The notes under the pieces: generated by a model
Told to the model about the DNA's origin: nothing
The model's input: only the letters and a program-made list of their open reading frames with translations
Database searches by the model: none
Made by a program: the position numbers and the translations under genes
In this document: positions 18,141-25,668 of the stretch, one piece after another
Numbering within the stretch: position 1 is the first letter of the stretch
Layout of the letters: each line of letters begins with the position of its first letter
Assembly: GCA_026398715.1 (NCBI GenBank)
Contig: JAPLSI010000149.1
Location: 1 to 35,006 of the forward strand
DNA length: 35,006 bases
DNA from: Gammaproteobacteria bacterium
GTDB lineage: Bacteria; Pseudomonadota; Gammaproteobacteria; Xanthomonadales; Xanthomonadaceae
Direction of reading: 5' to 3'

Positions 18141-18585
18141 GTCGGCGCGTCCGACCGGTTGGCGCGGCGTGCTGTTCGGCTACGAGCGGCGCCACCATTC
18201 CGTGCTGCCCTGGCCGGCGTTTCGCCGTCGCCTGGCGGTCAATGTCGCGTTGGGCGGCGGCGTCATCATCCTGTCGCTCGCGGTCGGCATGGCGGGTTAT
18301 TCGTGGTTCGAGGGCTTCGGCTTCGTGCAGAGCTTCCTCAATACCTCAATGATCCTGTCGGGCATGGGACCGGTGGACGAACTGCACAGCGAAGGCGGCA
18401 AGATTTTCGCCGGCTTCTACGCGCTTTATTCCGGCCTGGCCGTGCTGGCCGTCGCCGGCCTGGTGTTTGCGCCGCTGATCCACCGCCTGCTGCACCACTT
18501 CCATGCCGCGGATGACGCCGACGACAGCGCGCCTGCAGCCCCTCGCGATTCCAACCCACGCACCCCGCCCAGGAAACACCGATGA
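18127..18585 (+). CDS. Small two-TM membrane protein with a pore-loop-like layout
   Basis: The protein has 152 residues from a GTG at 18127, chosen because AAGGA (18114-18118) lies eight bases upstream; a TTG at 18121 is the alternative. An Arg/Pro-rich N-terminus ends in FGYERRHHSVLPW. TM1 spans about 37-59 (VNVALGGGVIILSLAVGMAG). An amphipathic segment follows (FVQSFLNTSMILSGMGPVDEL, of which SGMGPV sits where a potassium channel has its filter), then TM2 (about 92-114, IFAGFYALYSGLAVLAVAGL) and a His-rich tail (HRLLHHFH). The TM-loop-TM arrangement resembles half of an ion-channel pore, but no TVGYG filter is present. I recall similar hypothetical proteins in other bacteria. The function is unknown. 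Confidence 0.75.
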   Translation: MAPSKSARPTGWRGVLFGYERRHHSVLPWPAFRRRLAVNVALGGGVIILSLAVGMAGYSWFEGFGFVQSFLNTSMILSGMGPVDELHSEGGKIFAGFYALYSGLAVLAVAGLVFAPLIHRLLHHFHAADDADDSAPAAPRDSNPRTPPRKHR

Positions 18586-19535
18586 ACCAGACTGCCGAAA
18601 TCCAACCCCTGTGGCGCCGACTGTGGAACCGACCGGGCGTGCGAGGCATGTCCGTGATGCTGTTCCGGCTGATTGTCTTCATCGCGCTGACGGTGGGACT
18701 CAGCTATGCGATGCGCACCCTCGTCCCGCTGCCGCGCATGACCTCAGAGCAGTCGCTGGCAGCGACCGGCTGGGAATTGTGGCTGCGCGCAATCCGGGCG
18801 CTGGTGCCGACGGTGCTGGCCTATTGGTTGCTGGTGCGCTTCGTTGAACGCCGAAAAGTGACCGAACTGGCGCCGCAGAAATTCCTGACCCATTCCGCGG
18901 TCGGCTGGATCGTCGGCATGGGCATCATGCTCGTCGCCACCGGCGCGATGGCAGCCGCTGGCGCCTACCGGATCGACGGCGTCAACGAAGACGCCTACCT
19001 GCTGGGGCCGCTGGTAGTGCTGGGACTGATGCCGGGCATCACCGAAGAAATCGTCGCGCGCGGCATCCTGTTTCGGGTGGTCGAGGAAGGCGTGGGCAGC
19101 TGGGCCGCGCTCGTTTTCTCGGCCCTGTTGTTCGGTTTTGGTCACGCCGCCAACCCCAACGCCACGATCTGGAGTTCGGTTGCCATCGCCATTGAAGCGG
19201 GCTTGCTGCTGGGCATGGCCTACGCGTGGACGCGCTCGCTCTGGTTCTGCATGGGCCTGCACGCCGCCTGGAATTTCACGCAAGGGCCGTTGCTGGGGAT
19301 TTCCGTTTCGGGCATCGAGGTAAAAGGCCTGTTGGCGTCGCACACGTCGGGACATGAGCTGATAAGCGGCGGCCCGTTCGGCGCGGAAGCCTCGATACTG
19401 ACCCTGGTGATCTGCGTTTCGCTCGGCCTGTTCTTCGCCCGCAAGGCCATCGCCGAAGGCAAGATCCTCAGGCCGTCCTGGCGAAGGCCGCTTCCCTCGG
19501 CAACGGCCGCTTCGACGGTGACCGAGCCGGTTTAG
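18582..19535 (+). CDS. CPBP (CAAX protease/Abi) family intramembrane metalloprotease
   Basis: The protein has 317 residues and starts in an ATGA overlap with the preceding gene. About seven or eight hydrophobic segments are seen (for example MLFRLIVFIALTVGLSYAM, AVGWIVGMGIMLVATGAMAA and LGPLVVLGLMPG). All three family motifs are present in order: EExxxR as EEIVAR (Glu155, Glu156, Arg160), FxxxH as FGFGH (His188), and HxxxN as HAAWN (His227, Asn231). These form the glutamate-type active site of Rce1-like enzymes. The substrate is unknown. Co-translation with the pore-loop protein and a lipoprotein hydrolase suggests a shared envelope role, possibly processing or protecting a membrane peptide. 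Confidence 0.92.
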   Translation: MNQTAEIQPLWRRLWNRPGVRGMSVMLFRLIVFIALTVGLSYAMRTLVPLPRMTSEQSLAATGWELWLRAIRALVPTVLAYWLLVRFVERRKVTELAPQKFLTHSAVGWIVGMGIMLVATGAMAAAGAYRIDGVNEDAYLLGPLVVLGLMPGITEEIVARGILFRVVEEGVGSWAALVFSALLFGFGHAANPNATIWSSVAIAIEAGLLLGMAYAWTRSLWFCMGLHAAWNFTQGPLLGISVSGIEVKGLLASHTSGHELISGGPFGAEASILTLVICVSLGLFFARKAIAEGKILRPSWRRPLPSATAASTVTEPV

Positions 19536-19595
19536 GTTGTTGCTTCGGTTCCACCGGGCCACTGTGGCCGTTCCCCCACCCGTTCCGGACCACCG

Positions 19596-20252
19596 ATGAC
19601 AGAACTGCACCACGACTGGCGACTCGAGATCTGGAACGCGCTGACGCACGGCTTCGGCTTCCTGCTCAGCCTGCTGGCGAGCGCCGTGTTGATCACCCTG
19701 GTGGCCATTCGTGGCGATGGCTGGCAACTGGCCGGGGCGCTGGTGTTCTGCATCGCGCTGGTGACTGTTTACACCTCGTCGACGCTGTACCACTCGATTC
19801 CGCATGCAGTCACCAAGTCGCGCATGAAGATCTTCGACCACTGCGCGATTTTCGTTCTGATCTCAGGCACGTACACGCCATTCACCCTGATCGCGCTGCG
19901 CGACCGCGGCGGCTGGTGGTTGTTCGCCGCGGCGTGGACGCTGGCCGTGGCAGGCATCATCTTCAAGCTGTTCTACACCGGCCGATTCAAGGGCATATCC
20001 ACGCTGATCTACATCGGCATGGGCTGGATGGCGGTGGTGGCGATCAAGCCGTTCCTGGCCGTGGTGCCGATGGAACAACTGTTGTGGTTGCTCGCCGGCG
20101 GGCTGGCCTACACCCTGGGCACGCTGTTCTACATGAGCAAGCGCGACCACGCACATGCGATCTGGCACGGCTTCGTGCTGTTGGGCAGCGCCTGCCACTT
20201 CGTGGCGGTAGCCATGCAGGTGCTGGGCCCGTCGGTCGTGCCGGTGATCTGA
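19596..20252 (+). CDS. Hemolysin III family membrane protein (PAQR superfamily, YqfA-like)
   Basis: The protein has 218 residues and seven predicted TM segments. The conserved metal-site pattern of the PAQR/hemolysin III family is present: SSTLYH (Ser62, His66), FDHCAIF (Asp81) and HAIWHGF (His187, His191), followed by a further His201. These His residues bind zinc in relatives of the family. A role in lipid homeostasis or ceramidase-like hydrolysis is suggested for the superfamily; the historical hemolysin name is not evidence of toxicity. It sits 60 bases after the CPBP gene and its stop is only three bases from the stop of a convergent gene. Confidence 0.93.
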   Translation: MTELHHDWRLEIWNALTHGFGFLLSLLASAVLITLVAIRGDGWQLAGALVFCIALVTVYTSSTLYHSIPHAVTKSRMKIFDHCAIFVLISGTYTPFTLIALRDRGGWWLFAAAWTLAVAGIIFKLFYTGRFKGISTLIYIGMGWMAVVAIKPFLAVVPMEQLLWLLAGGLAYTLGTLFYMSKRDHAHAIWHGFVLLGSACHFVAVAMQVLGPSVVPVI

Positions 20253-20255
20253 AGT

Positions 20256-20840
20256 TCAGGCGGCGCTGTCCTGCCAGCTGGGTTGTTCGGTGTCGTAATA
20301 CTCGAAGATCAGGTGGATGCGATCGGTGCTGCCCTCGTTCTTCACCGAATGCACGCCGAGGTTGTTCACTTCCACCGCCTGGCCCTGCTTGAAGTGATAC
20401 GTGTTGGGCGAGATATAGAAGCCCACCCGGTCGTTGGTGACGATCGGCACGTGGACCTTGTGCGGCCAGGTGGCCGACGGCATGTTGTCGCGATGCGGCT
20501 GGATGACGCCGCCCGGCGCCATTCGCGCCAGCATGATCCGCGGGAAGCTGCCATGCGCATAACCATAAGGCGCGGTCGCCTGGCGAAGCACGGGCTCCAG
20601 CCGGTCGCGCCACTCAGCCCATAGCGGGCGATCGTAGGCTTCGCGCCAGTCCTTCATGTCCTTGATGAAACGAAAGACGATATGGCGGGTCTTGTCCAGC
20701 GTCTCGAAGCGATTGGGCTTGGACGCGTTCTCCATGTCCCATACCGATTCGGGAATGGCGAGGATGTCGTCAACCAGGCCACCCAGTTCGATCTGGCCCA
20801 GTTCCTTGATGGAGGTGGTCTTGCGCGGATTGGGGTACAT
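20256..20840 (-). CDS. Aspartyl/asparaginyl beta-hydroxylase-like Fe(II)/2-oxoglutarate dioxygenase
   Basis: The protein has 194 residues and no signal peptide, so it is cytoplasmic. The double-stranded beta-helix core has the first iron ligand in IQPHRDN (His116, with Asp118), the second in GVHSVKNEG (His164) and the 2-oxoglutarate-binding Arg174 in STDRIHLIFEYYD. The segment YGYAHGSFPRIMLARM precedes the first ligand as in the Asp/Asn hydroxylase family. The ATG follows the stop of the sulfotransferase by one base (TGA-C-ATG), so the two are likely co-translated. The substrate could be a small molecule, a free amino acid or a peptide side chain; nothing here decides it. Confidence 0.88.
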   Translation of the reverse strand: MYPNPRKTTSIKELGQIELGGLVDDILAIPESVWDMENASKPNRFETLDKTRHIVFRFIKDMKDWREAYDRPLWAEWRDRLEPVLRQATAPYGYAHGSFPRIMLARMAPGGVIQPHRDNMPSATWPHKVHVPIVTNDRVGFYISPNTYHFKQGQAVEVNNLGVHSVKNEGSTDRIHLIFEYYDTEQPSWQDSAA

Positions 20841-20841
20841 G

Positions 20842-21468
20842 TCATTCGAATCCGTAGTTGAACAATTCCAGGTCGCGGCGATACAGGTCCGACACCCAGC
20901 CGACCAGGTCGCGGTCGTAATATTCCTGCCAGGGCCGGTGCTTCGATGAATTCACCCGTTCGAGCTGGGTCGTTTCCATTCCCACCTGCGCGCAGATCTC
21001 ATCGTAGCTGGCCTGCATGGTCTCGTTGCGGCCGACGATATCGAGTTCCAGCTTGCCCTCGGCGTCGGTCACCATCGCGTGCTGCGGCTGGTACAGCAGG
21101 TGGTCCATGGGCTTGAGCTCGCGGATCACGTATTTCATGTAGCGCAGCGGCTCGGTCTCGAAGATGTTGCCGCCGCGGCTCATGAAGGCGCAATAGGACA
21201 CGAAGCGGTCGAACGGATTGCGCACGAACGCAAACTTCTTGTACTCGCCGAACATCTTGTCGCCCAGCACCGGCCGGATCTGCCGGGTGCTGATGTGACC
21301 GTGCTGGATGCCGGCGAATTCGGGAAAGGGAAAGCGCTTCTTCACGAACAGGCCGACTTGTTCGAGGTCCTGTTCACCCATCTGCTGGCGCAGGGCCTGT
21401 CGCACGGAATGGGTGCCGGTCTTGGGGATGGCGAAGAAGATGTAGCGGTGCTTGTGCGAGATGATCAT
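20842..21468 (-). CDS. Sulfotransferase family 2-like protein (PAPS dependent)
   Basis: The protein has 208 residues and no signal peptide. The PAPS 5'-phosphosulfate loop is AIPKTGTHSVR (about 13-23) and the 3'-phosphate site is FAFVRNPFDRFVSYC (Arg83, Ser91), the two hallmarks of sulfotransferases. The C-terminal part (DIVGRNETMQASYDEIC, SSKHRPWQEYYD, LYRRDLELFNYGFE) matches the carbohydrate-type sulfotransferase family. The closing YYDxDLxxxVxxLYxxDLExFxY pattern is typical of that family. It would move sulfate from PAPS to a hydroxyl or amine acceptor. Co-translation with a hydroxylase directly downstream suggests that the two may act on the same molecule. Confidence 0.92.
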   Translation of the reverse strand: MIISHKHRYIFFAIPKTGTHSVRQALRQQMGEQDLEQVGLFVKKRFPFPEFAGIQHGHISTRQIRPVLGDKMFGEYKKFAFVRNPFDRFVSYCAFMSRGGNIFETEPLRYMKYVIRELKPMDHLLYQPQHAMVTDAEGKLELDIVGRNETMQASYDEICAQVGMETTQLERVNSSKHRPWQEYYDRDLVGWVSDLYRRDLELFNYGFE

Positions 21469-21534
21469 GGTGGACGGCGCGAGAAGACCCGCCCATGATA
21501 ATGCAAGGGCGCGCGCCGCCGGCCCGGCCGGGCC

Positions 21535-21963
21535 TCAGCTCGAGATGTATTGCTGCAGGTAGCTGATTTCCTGCTTCTGGTCCTCGATGACTTCCTTCAC
21601 CAGGTCGCCGATCGAGACGATGCCGAGGATCCGTCCACCCTCCAGCACGGGCAGGTGGCGGATATGCCGCTCGGTCATGATGGCCATGCAGTCGTTGACC
21701 GACTCGGAAGGCCCGACGCAAACCACCGGGGAGCTCATGATGGTGGCCACGGACGTGTCGCTGGACGACCGGCCCTGCAGCACGACCTTGCGGGCGTAAT
21801 CCCGTTCGCTGGCGATGCCTGCGAGTTCACCGCCGCGCAATACCAGCACCGCGCCGATGTGGTGTTCAGCCATCAGGCGAACCGCCTCGAGCACCGGCTG
21901 GTCCTCGGCGATGGTTACAACCCGGCCGCCTTTTCGTTCCAGGATCTGGCTTACGTTGCGCAT
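21535..21963 (-). CDS. Stand-alone tandem CBS-domain protein
   Basis: The protein has 142 residues from the ATG at 21963, with AAGGAG six bases upstream (21970-21975). A longer open frame upstream lies inside the glycosyltransferase gene. It consists of two CBS domains (about 8-62 with VLEAVRLMAEHHIGAVLVL, and 75-130 with CMAIMTERHIRHLPVLEGG and ILGIVSIGDLVKEVI) and a short C-terminal helix (EDQKQEISYLQQYISS). Such proteins bind adenine nucleotides and act as energy sensors for a partner, but no partner domain is fused here. It is 32 bases after the GT2 gene and 66 bases before the sulfotransferase gene. Confidence 0.92.
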   Translation of the reverse strand: MRNVSQILERKGGRVVTIAEDQPVLEAVRLMAEHHIGAVLVLRGGELAGIASERDYARKVVLQGRSSSDTSVATIMSSPVVCVGPSESVNDCMAIMTERHIRHLPVLEGGRILGIVSIGDLVKEVIEDQKQEISYLQQYISS

Positions 21964-21995
21964 GCCCTGCTCCTTGCCAACGTGGTGGCACCATC

Positions 21996-22970
21996 TTAGA
22001 CCTGTTGCGCGCCCCTGGCATCGGCCGCGGCGACATCCCTGCCGGGATGCCAGTCCTGCACCAGGTACAGGGGCCGCTGCTTGGCTTCCAGGTACATCCG
22101 GCCCAGGTACTCGCCGATCACGCCCAGGGCCATCAGCTGCACGCCGCCCAGGAACAGCACCACGGCCATCATGGTCGGCCAGCCCTGCACGGGGTCGCCC
22201 CACAACAGGGTCTTGGTGATGATCCACAGGCCGTAGGCGAAGGCCAGGGCCGCCGTGCCGAGGCCGGCATAGGTGGCCACGCGCAGGGGCGCCGTCGAGA
22301 ACCCGGTGATGCCTTCCAGCGCGAAATTCCACAGCCGCCAGTAGTTGAACTTGCTGGTTCCGGCGATGCGCGGCTCGCGCTGGTAGGGCAAGGACGTCTG
22401 CGGATAACCCACCCAGGCGAACAGGCCCTTCATGAAGCGGTGCCGCTCGCGCAGGTCGCGCAGCGACTCGACCACGCGCCGCGACATCAGGCGGAAATCA
22501 CCGGTGTCGGCCGGGATGCCAGTGAAGGAGAGCTTGTTGATGACGCGGTAGAAGGCCTTGGCGGTGACCTTCTTGAGCCAGCTTTCGCCGTCCCGCGAAG
22601 TACGCGTGCCGTAGACGACGTCGAATCCCTCGCGCCACTTGCCAACCAGGGCCGGCAAGAGTTCGGGCGGGTCCTGGCCGTCGGCGTCCAGCACCACCAC
22701 GGCGTCGGCGTCCGCGCGGTCCAGGCCCGCAGTCAGGGCCAGTTCCTTTCCGAAATTCCGCGACAGGCGCAACAACTGCACGCGCCGGTCCTGGCCGGCG
22801 ATCGCCTGCAGCACCTGCCAGGTCGAATCGCGGCTGCCATCATCGACATAGAGGACCTGGCTGCGCAGGTCCATGCCGTCGAGCACGGTGGCAAGGCGCG
22901 CATGCATTCCCGGAAGCGCCTGCGCCTCGTTGTAGGCGGCAATGACGACGGTAAGCGTGGCGGGGTTCAT
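21996..22970 (-). CDS. Polyprenyl-phosphate glycosyltransferase, GtrB/DPM1-like
   Basis: The protein has 324 residues. A GT-A domain has VVIAAYNEA, YVDDGSRDST (acidic Asp43-Asp44), RNFGKELALTAGLD and the metal-binding VLDADGQDP (Asp95-Asp97). A C-terminal part with two TM helices (about 222-250, GLGTAALAFAYGLWIITKTL; and 263-285, MMAVVLFLGGVQLMALGVIG) ends in IGEYLGRMYLEAKQRP, the family signature. These enzymes put a sugar onto undecaprenyl phosphate in the inner membrane for later transfer outside. No GtrA-type flippase or glucosyl acceptor transferase is adjacent. It lies 41 bases after mtgA. Confidence 0.93.
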   Translation of the reverse strand: MNPATLTVVIAAYNEAQALPGMHARLATVLDGMDLRSQVLYVDDGSRDSTWQVLQAIAGQDRRVQLLRLSRNFGKELALTAGLDRADADAVVVLDADGQDPPELLPALVGKWREGFDVVYGTRTSRDGESWLKKVTAKAFYRVINKLSFTGIPADTGDFRLMSRRVVESLRDLRERHRFMKGLFAWVGYPQTSLPYQREPRIAGTSKFNYWRLWNFALEGITGFSTAPLRVATYAGLGTAALAFAYGLWIITKTLLWGDPVQGWPTMMAVVLFLGGVQLMALGVIGEYLGRMYLEAKQRPLYLVQDWHPGRDVAAADARGAQQV

Positions 22971-23011
22971 GCCCGGATGTTACCTGCTGCCGCGCGCGGT
23001 AGTCAGCCTGC

Positions 23012-23740
23012 TCAGCGTTCGATCAGGTAGGACGGGCCGCCAAGGTGACGGACCTGGCGTTCGATCCAGCGTGCGCGGCGCTGCACATACGGACCGGGCT
23101 TGGCGATGCTGTAGCGGCGCGGGCTTGGCAGCACGGCCGCCATCCGCGCCGACTCGGACGGCGTCAGCCGCGCTGCCGGTTTGTTGAAATAGGTACGGGC
23201 CGCGGCTTCGGCGCCGTACACGCCGTCGCCGAATTCGGCGATGTTGGCGTACACCTCGAGGATGCGCTGCTTCGGCCAAAGCACTTCGATCAACACCGTG
23301 TACCAGGCCTCCAGTCCCTTGCGCACGTAGCTGCGACCCTTCCACAGGAACAGGTTCTTCGCGACTTGCTGGCTGATCGTGCTGGCGCCGCGCACCTTGC
23401 GACCGCGCTGGTTGTTCTTCATGGCCTTGTCTATGGCCTTGAAGTCGAAGCCGTGGTGGTCGGGAAACGTCTGGTCCTCGGACGCAACCAAGGCGATGGG
23501 CAGGTTTCGCGAAATGTGCTTGCTGCTGCGCCAGCTGTAGCGCAACTGGAAATCCCAATCGCGCTGCACCAGCGCATCGATCCGGCGCGACACCATGAAG
23601 GCGCTGGTGACGGGCGGAATCCATCGCAGCAACGCCACCTGCGCCGTGGTCAGCAGCACGAACCACAGCGGCAGCCAGAGGAACAGCCAGCGCGCCAGGC
23701 GACGCCAGCCCCGGGGGCGCTTTCCCGCAGCGGCCGCCAC
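23012..23740 (-). CDS. mtgA: Monofunctional biosynthetic peptidoglycan transglycosylase
   Basis: The enzyme polymerises lipid II into glycan strands at the inner membrane. The protein has 242 residues, with a GTG start directly abutting the stop of the preceding gene. A cytoplasmic basic start is followed by one TM helix (about 16-38, [20 protein letters not shown]) and a GT51 domain. The catalytic Glu88 is in [17 protein letters not shown]. The second motif is [16 protein letters not shown], the third is [13 protein letters not shown], and the fourth is [19 protein letters not shown]. It has no penicillin-binding domain, as expected for MtgA. The location beside a polyprenyl-phosphate enzyme fits a cell-wall theme. 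Confidence 0.96.
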   Translation of the reverse strand: MAAAAGKRPRGWRRLARWLFLWLPLWFVLLTTAQVALLRWIPPVTSAFMVSRRIDALVQRDWDFQLRYSWRSSKHISRNLPIALVASEDQTFPDHHGFDFKAIDKAMKNNQRGRKVRGASTISQQVAKNLFLWKGRSYVRKGLEAWYTVLIEVLWPKQRILEVYANIAEFGDGVYGAEAAARTYFNKPAARLTPSESARMAAVLPSPRRYSIAKPGPYVQRRARWIERQVRHLGGPSYLIER

Positions 23741-24577
23741 TCAGTTACCCGGCTCGGCGGGTTCGACGGCGGCCACGCTAAGGTCGACGGCCAGCACCCA
23801 GCCCTGGCCGGGGGCATCGCTGGCGCTCGGGCGGCGCCACACGCGAAGCCAGGCCGGACTGTCCACGCCACCGCCCCAGGACGCCGCCAGATCACCCGCC
23901 GACGACACGACTTGCCCGGTATCCACGCGCAGCGCTTTCGAAGACAGGGCTTGCCCTTCCGCGCGACTGTCGGGCACCGCCCCTTCGCGAAGCCGCAGGA
24001 AGTCCGCCGATACCATCCGCGTGGTCAGCATGCCGGCAGGCGCGAGGTCGGCGCTGCGCAATTCGGCCACGCCCACGGGCCAGCCCGGCGGCTCGCCCAG
24101 GCCCAGGCCGCCCCGGCGCTGCACCTTTTCGGGAAAGGCGACTTCCTTGTGGCTGATGCCGTGGTCGACCAACACCTTCCACTTGCCGTCGGCGCCCTTG
24201 CGCCAGAGGGTGAAGAAGTGCCCGAAACCGGACGGCTTTTCCGCGCCATCGGGCGTGAATCGCCAGGGGCCGCTGGTGTAGCCGAGGTCGCCGCTGGCTG
24301 AGATCTCGGCCAGTTCCGGCGCCCACTCAAGCCGATTCTTGTTCTCCGGGCGCGCTTCCCAGACCCGCTTCCCGTTGCCGGGCCCGGGCGCGAACACCAG
24401 GCCGTCGTCGGCCAGGGCCTCCAGGAATGCGGCCCGTGTGCCGCGGGCGCTGGCATCGGCGGCGAAGGCCCGTTCGGCCGCGACCATGTCGTCGAAATCG
24501 TCGGCGTGCGCCAGGGGCGCGGCCGAAAATGAAGCGAGCAAGACACAGGCCTTGATCAGGGCGCGGGGCGATACCAT
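23741..24577 (-). CDS. Exported protein with an NTF2-like (DUF4440/SnoaL-type) N-terminal domain
   Basis: The protein has 278 residues from the ATG at 24577, preceded by a perfect AGGAGGT (24584-24590) six bases away. An open frame continues upstream but is rejected because of this ribosome site. A signal peptide ends near PLAHA (cut after residue 26). The mature part begins DDFDDMVAAERAFAADASA, a DUF4440-like NTF2 domain with GDLGYTSGPWRFT and GFGHFFTLWRKGADGKWKV; a second half follows (about 150-278) with ALRVDTGQVVSSAGDL and AWLRVWRR, which may be a related repeat. The function is unknown; related domains bind or turn over small molecules. It abuts mtgA. Confidence 0.85.
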   Translation of the reverse strand: MVSPRALIKACVLLASFSAAPLAHADDFDDMVAAERAFAADASARGTRAAFLEALADDGLVFAPGPGNGKRVWEARPENKNRLEWAPELAEISASGDLGYTSGPWRFTPDGAEKPSGFGHFFTLWRKGADGKWKVLVDHGISHKEVAFPEKVQRRGGLGLGEPPGWPVGVAELRSADLAPAGMLTTRMVSADFLRLREGAVPDSRAEGQALSSKALRVDTGQVVSSAGDLAASWGGGVDSPAWLRVWRRPSASDAPGQGWVLAVDLSVAAVEPAEPGN

Positions 24578-24583
24578 CTTGGA

Positions 24584-24590
24584 ACCTCCT
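24584..24590 (-). promoter_or_regulatory. Ribosome binding site for the exported NTF2-like gene
   Basis: AGGAGGT on the minus strand is six bases before the ATG at 24577. It rules out the longer upstream frame, which would overlap the start of hslO. Confidence 0.85.
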
Positions 24591-24650
24591 GAGTGCGGCC
24601 AAGCATAGCCGGTCGCCCCCATTCCCTGCCTAGGCCATTCGCCCTTCCCG

Positions 24651-25544
24651 ATGCCAGACCTCGATCGCGACACGCTGTCCCTGTTCTTGCTTGAAAACTC
24701 CGGAATCCGAGGGGTACTGGTGCGCCTGGACGACACCTGGCAAGCCATCCAGGCCCGAACGCCCTACCCGGCGCCGGTGGCCGAACGATTGGGCGAAACC
24801 TGCGCCGCCGCGGCCTTGTTCACCGGCCATGCCAAGCTCGACGGCCGGCTCAGCGTGCAGTTGCGCGGCACCGGCGCCCTGCGCACCTTGTTTGCCGAAT
24901 GCACGGCCCAGGGCACCCTGCGCGGCATCGCCCACTATTCCGAACCCCTTCCCCAGCCGCTGACGCCACGGGCGTTCGGCCACGGCTCGGTACTGGCGAT
25001 CACCATCGAAAACCTGCCGCCCGGCGGCCAGGAAATGATGCGCTACCAGGGCCTGGTGGGGCTGGACGCAGACCATCTGTCGGAGGCCTTCGAGGCTTAC
25101 TTCACCCAATCCGAGCAGTTGCCCACGCGGGTGATGCTGGCGTCCGATGGCCGCCGCGCCGCCGCGCTGATGCTGCAGCAATTACCCGAGGGCCACCGCG
25201 ATGCCGATGGCTGGACCCGCGATTCGGCCCTGTTCGACACCTTGACCAGGGCCGAATTGCTCGACCTGCCGGGTGAAACCCTGTTGTTCAGGTTGTTCCA
25301 CGAAGAAAACGTCCGCCTGTTGGGCCGCCGGCCGATGCGCTTCGGGTGTTCCTGTTCCCGGGAACGAGTCGCCGAGGCGCTCAGGAGCCTGGACCTGAAC
25401 GAAACCCTGGCCGTGGCGCGCGAGGGCCTCACCGAGGTGCACTGCGATTTTTGCGGACAGGGCTACGAGTTCACCGATGAACAGGTGGTCGCGCTGTTCG
25501 ATGCGTCCGGCCCCAATGCCCCGGGCTCGGACCTGATCCAGTAA
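24651..25544 (+). CDS. hslO: Redox-regulated Hsp33 chaperone
   Basis: The protein has 297 residues. Hsp33 is a holdase activated by oxidative stress: four cysteines bind zinc in the reduced form and are oxidised to disulfides when active. The two pairs are seen as GCSCSRE (Cys233, Cys235) and CDFCGQGYEF (Cys265, Cys268), the CxC and CxxC pattern. The N-terminal domain carries the family signature (AAAALFTGHAKLDGRLSVQL, RGIAHYSEP, YQGLVGLDADHLSEAFEAYF). The ATG is 73 bases from the divergent exported NTF2-like gene. Confidence 0.97.
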   Translation: MPDLDRDTLSLFLLENSGIRGVLVRLDDTWQAIQARTPYPAPVAERLGETCAAAALFTGHAKLDGRLSVQLRGTGALRTLFAECTAQGTLRGIAHYSEPLPQPLTPRAFGHGSVLAITIENLPPGGQEMMRYQGLVGLDADHLSEAFEAYFTQSEQLPTRVMLASDGRRAAALMLQQLPEGHRDADGWTRDSALFDTLTRAELLDLPGETLLFRLFHEENVRLLGRRPMRFGCSCSRERVAEALRSLDLNETLAVAREGLTEVHCDFCGQGYEFTDEQVVALFDASGPNAPGSDLIQ

Positions 25545-25570
25545 GGCGCTGGATTTTTGGCCGCAATTTA

Positions 25571-25581
25571 GTTAAATTAAC
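25571..25581. promoter_or_regulatory. AT-rich palindrome, candidate operator or promoter element
   Basis: GTTAAATTAAC is a perfect 11-base palindrome between hslO and the next gene. The flanks extend it imperfectly (TTTA on the left, GTAAA on the right). The stretch 25564-25590 is far more AT-rich than anything nearby, which fits a promoter or a site for a dimeric regulator. The start codon of the downstream gene is 88 bases away. No confident -35/-10 pair is visible, so the role is an inference. Confidence 0.4.
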
Positions 25582-25668
25582 GTAAATATCGGTGAGGGGA
25601 CGAGGACGGGACCGGGAACTTTTTGACCTGCGGACCGCTCTTATCGCCGACCCACGAGGACGCCAATA

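Noticed and set aside
18582..19535. CPBP (Abi) gene as evidence for a phage defence island
   Set aside because: CPBP proteins are common housekeeping membrane proteases, and no nuclease, helicase, recombinase or other defence gene is nearby.
19596..20252. Hemolysin III gene as a toxin or virulence factor
   Set aside because: The family name is historical. The zinc-site residues are those of PAQR membrane proteins, and nothing nearby suggests a toxin system.
21500..21534. GC-rich hairpin after the CBS gene (GGCCCGGCCGGGCC) as a terminator
   Set aside because: The minus-strand stem is not followed by a T-rich tract; it is followed by more GC-rich sequence. It could pause transcription, but an intrinsic terminator is not supported.
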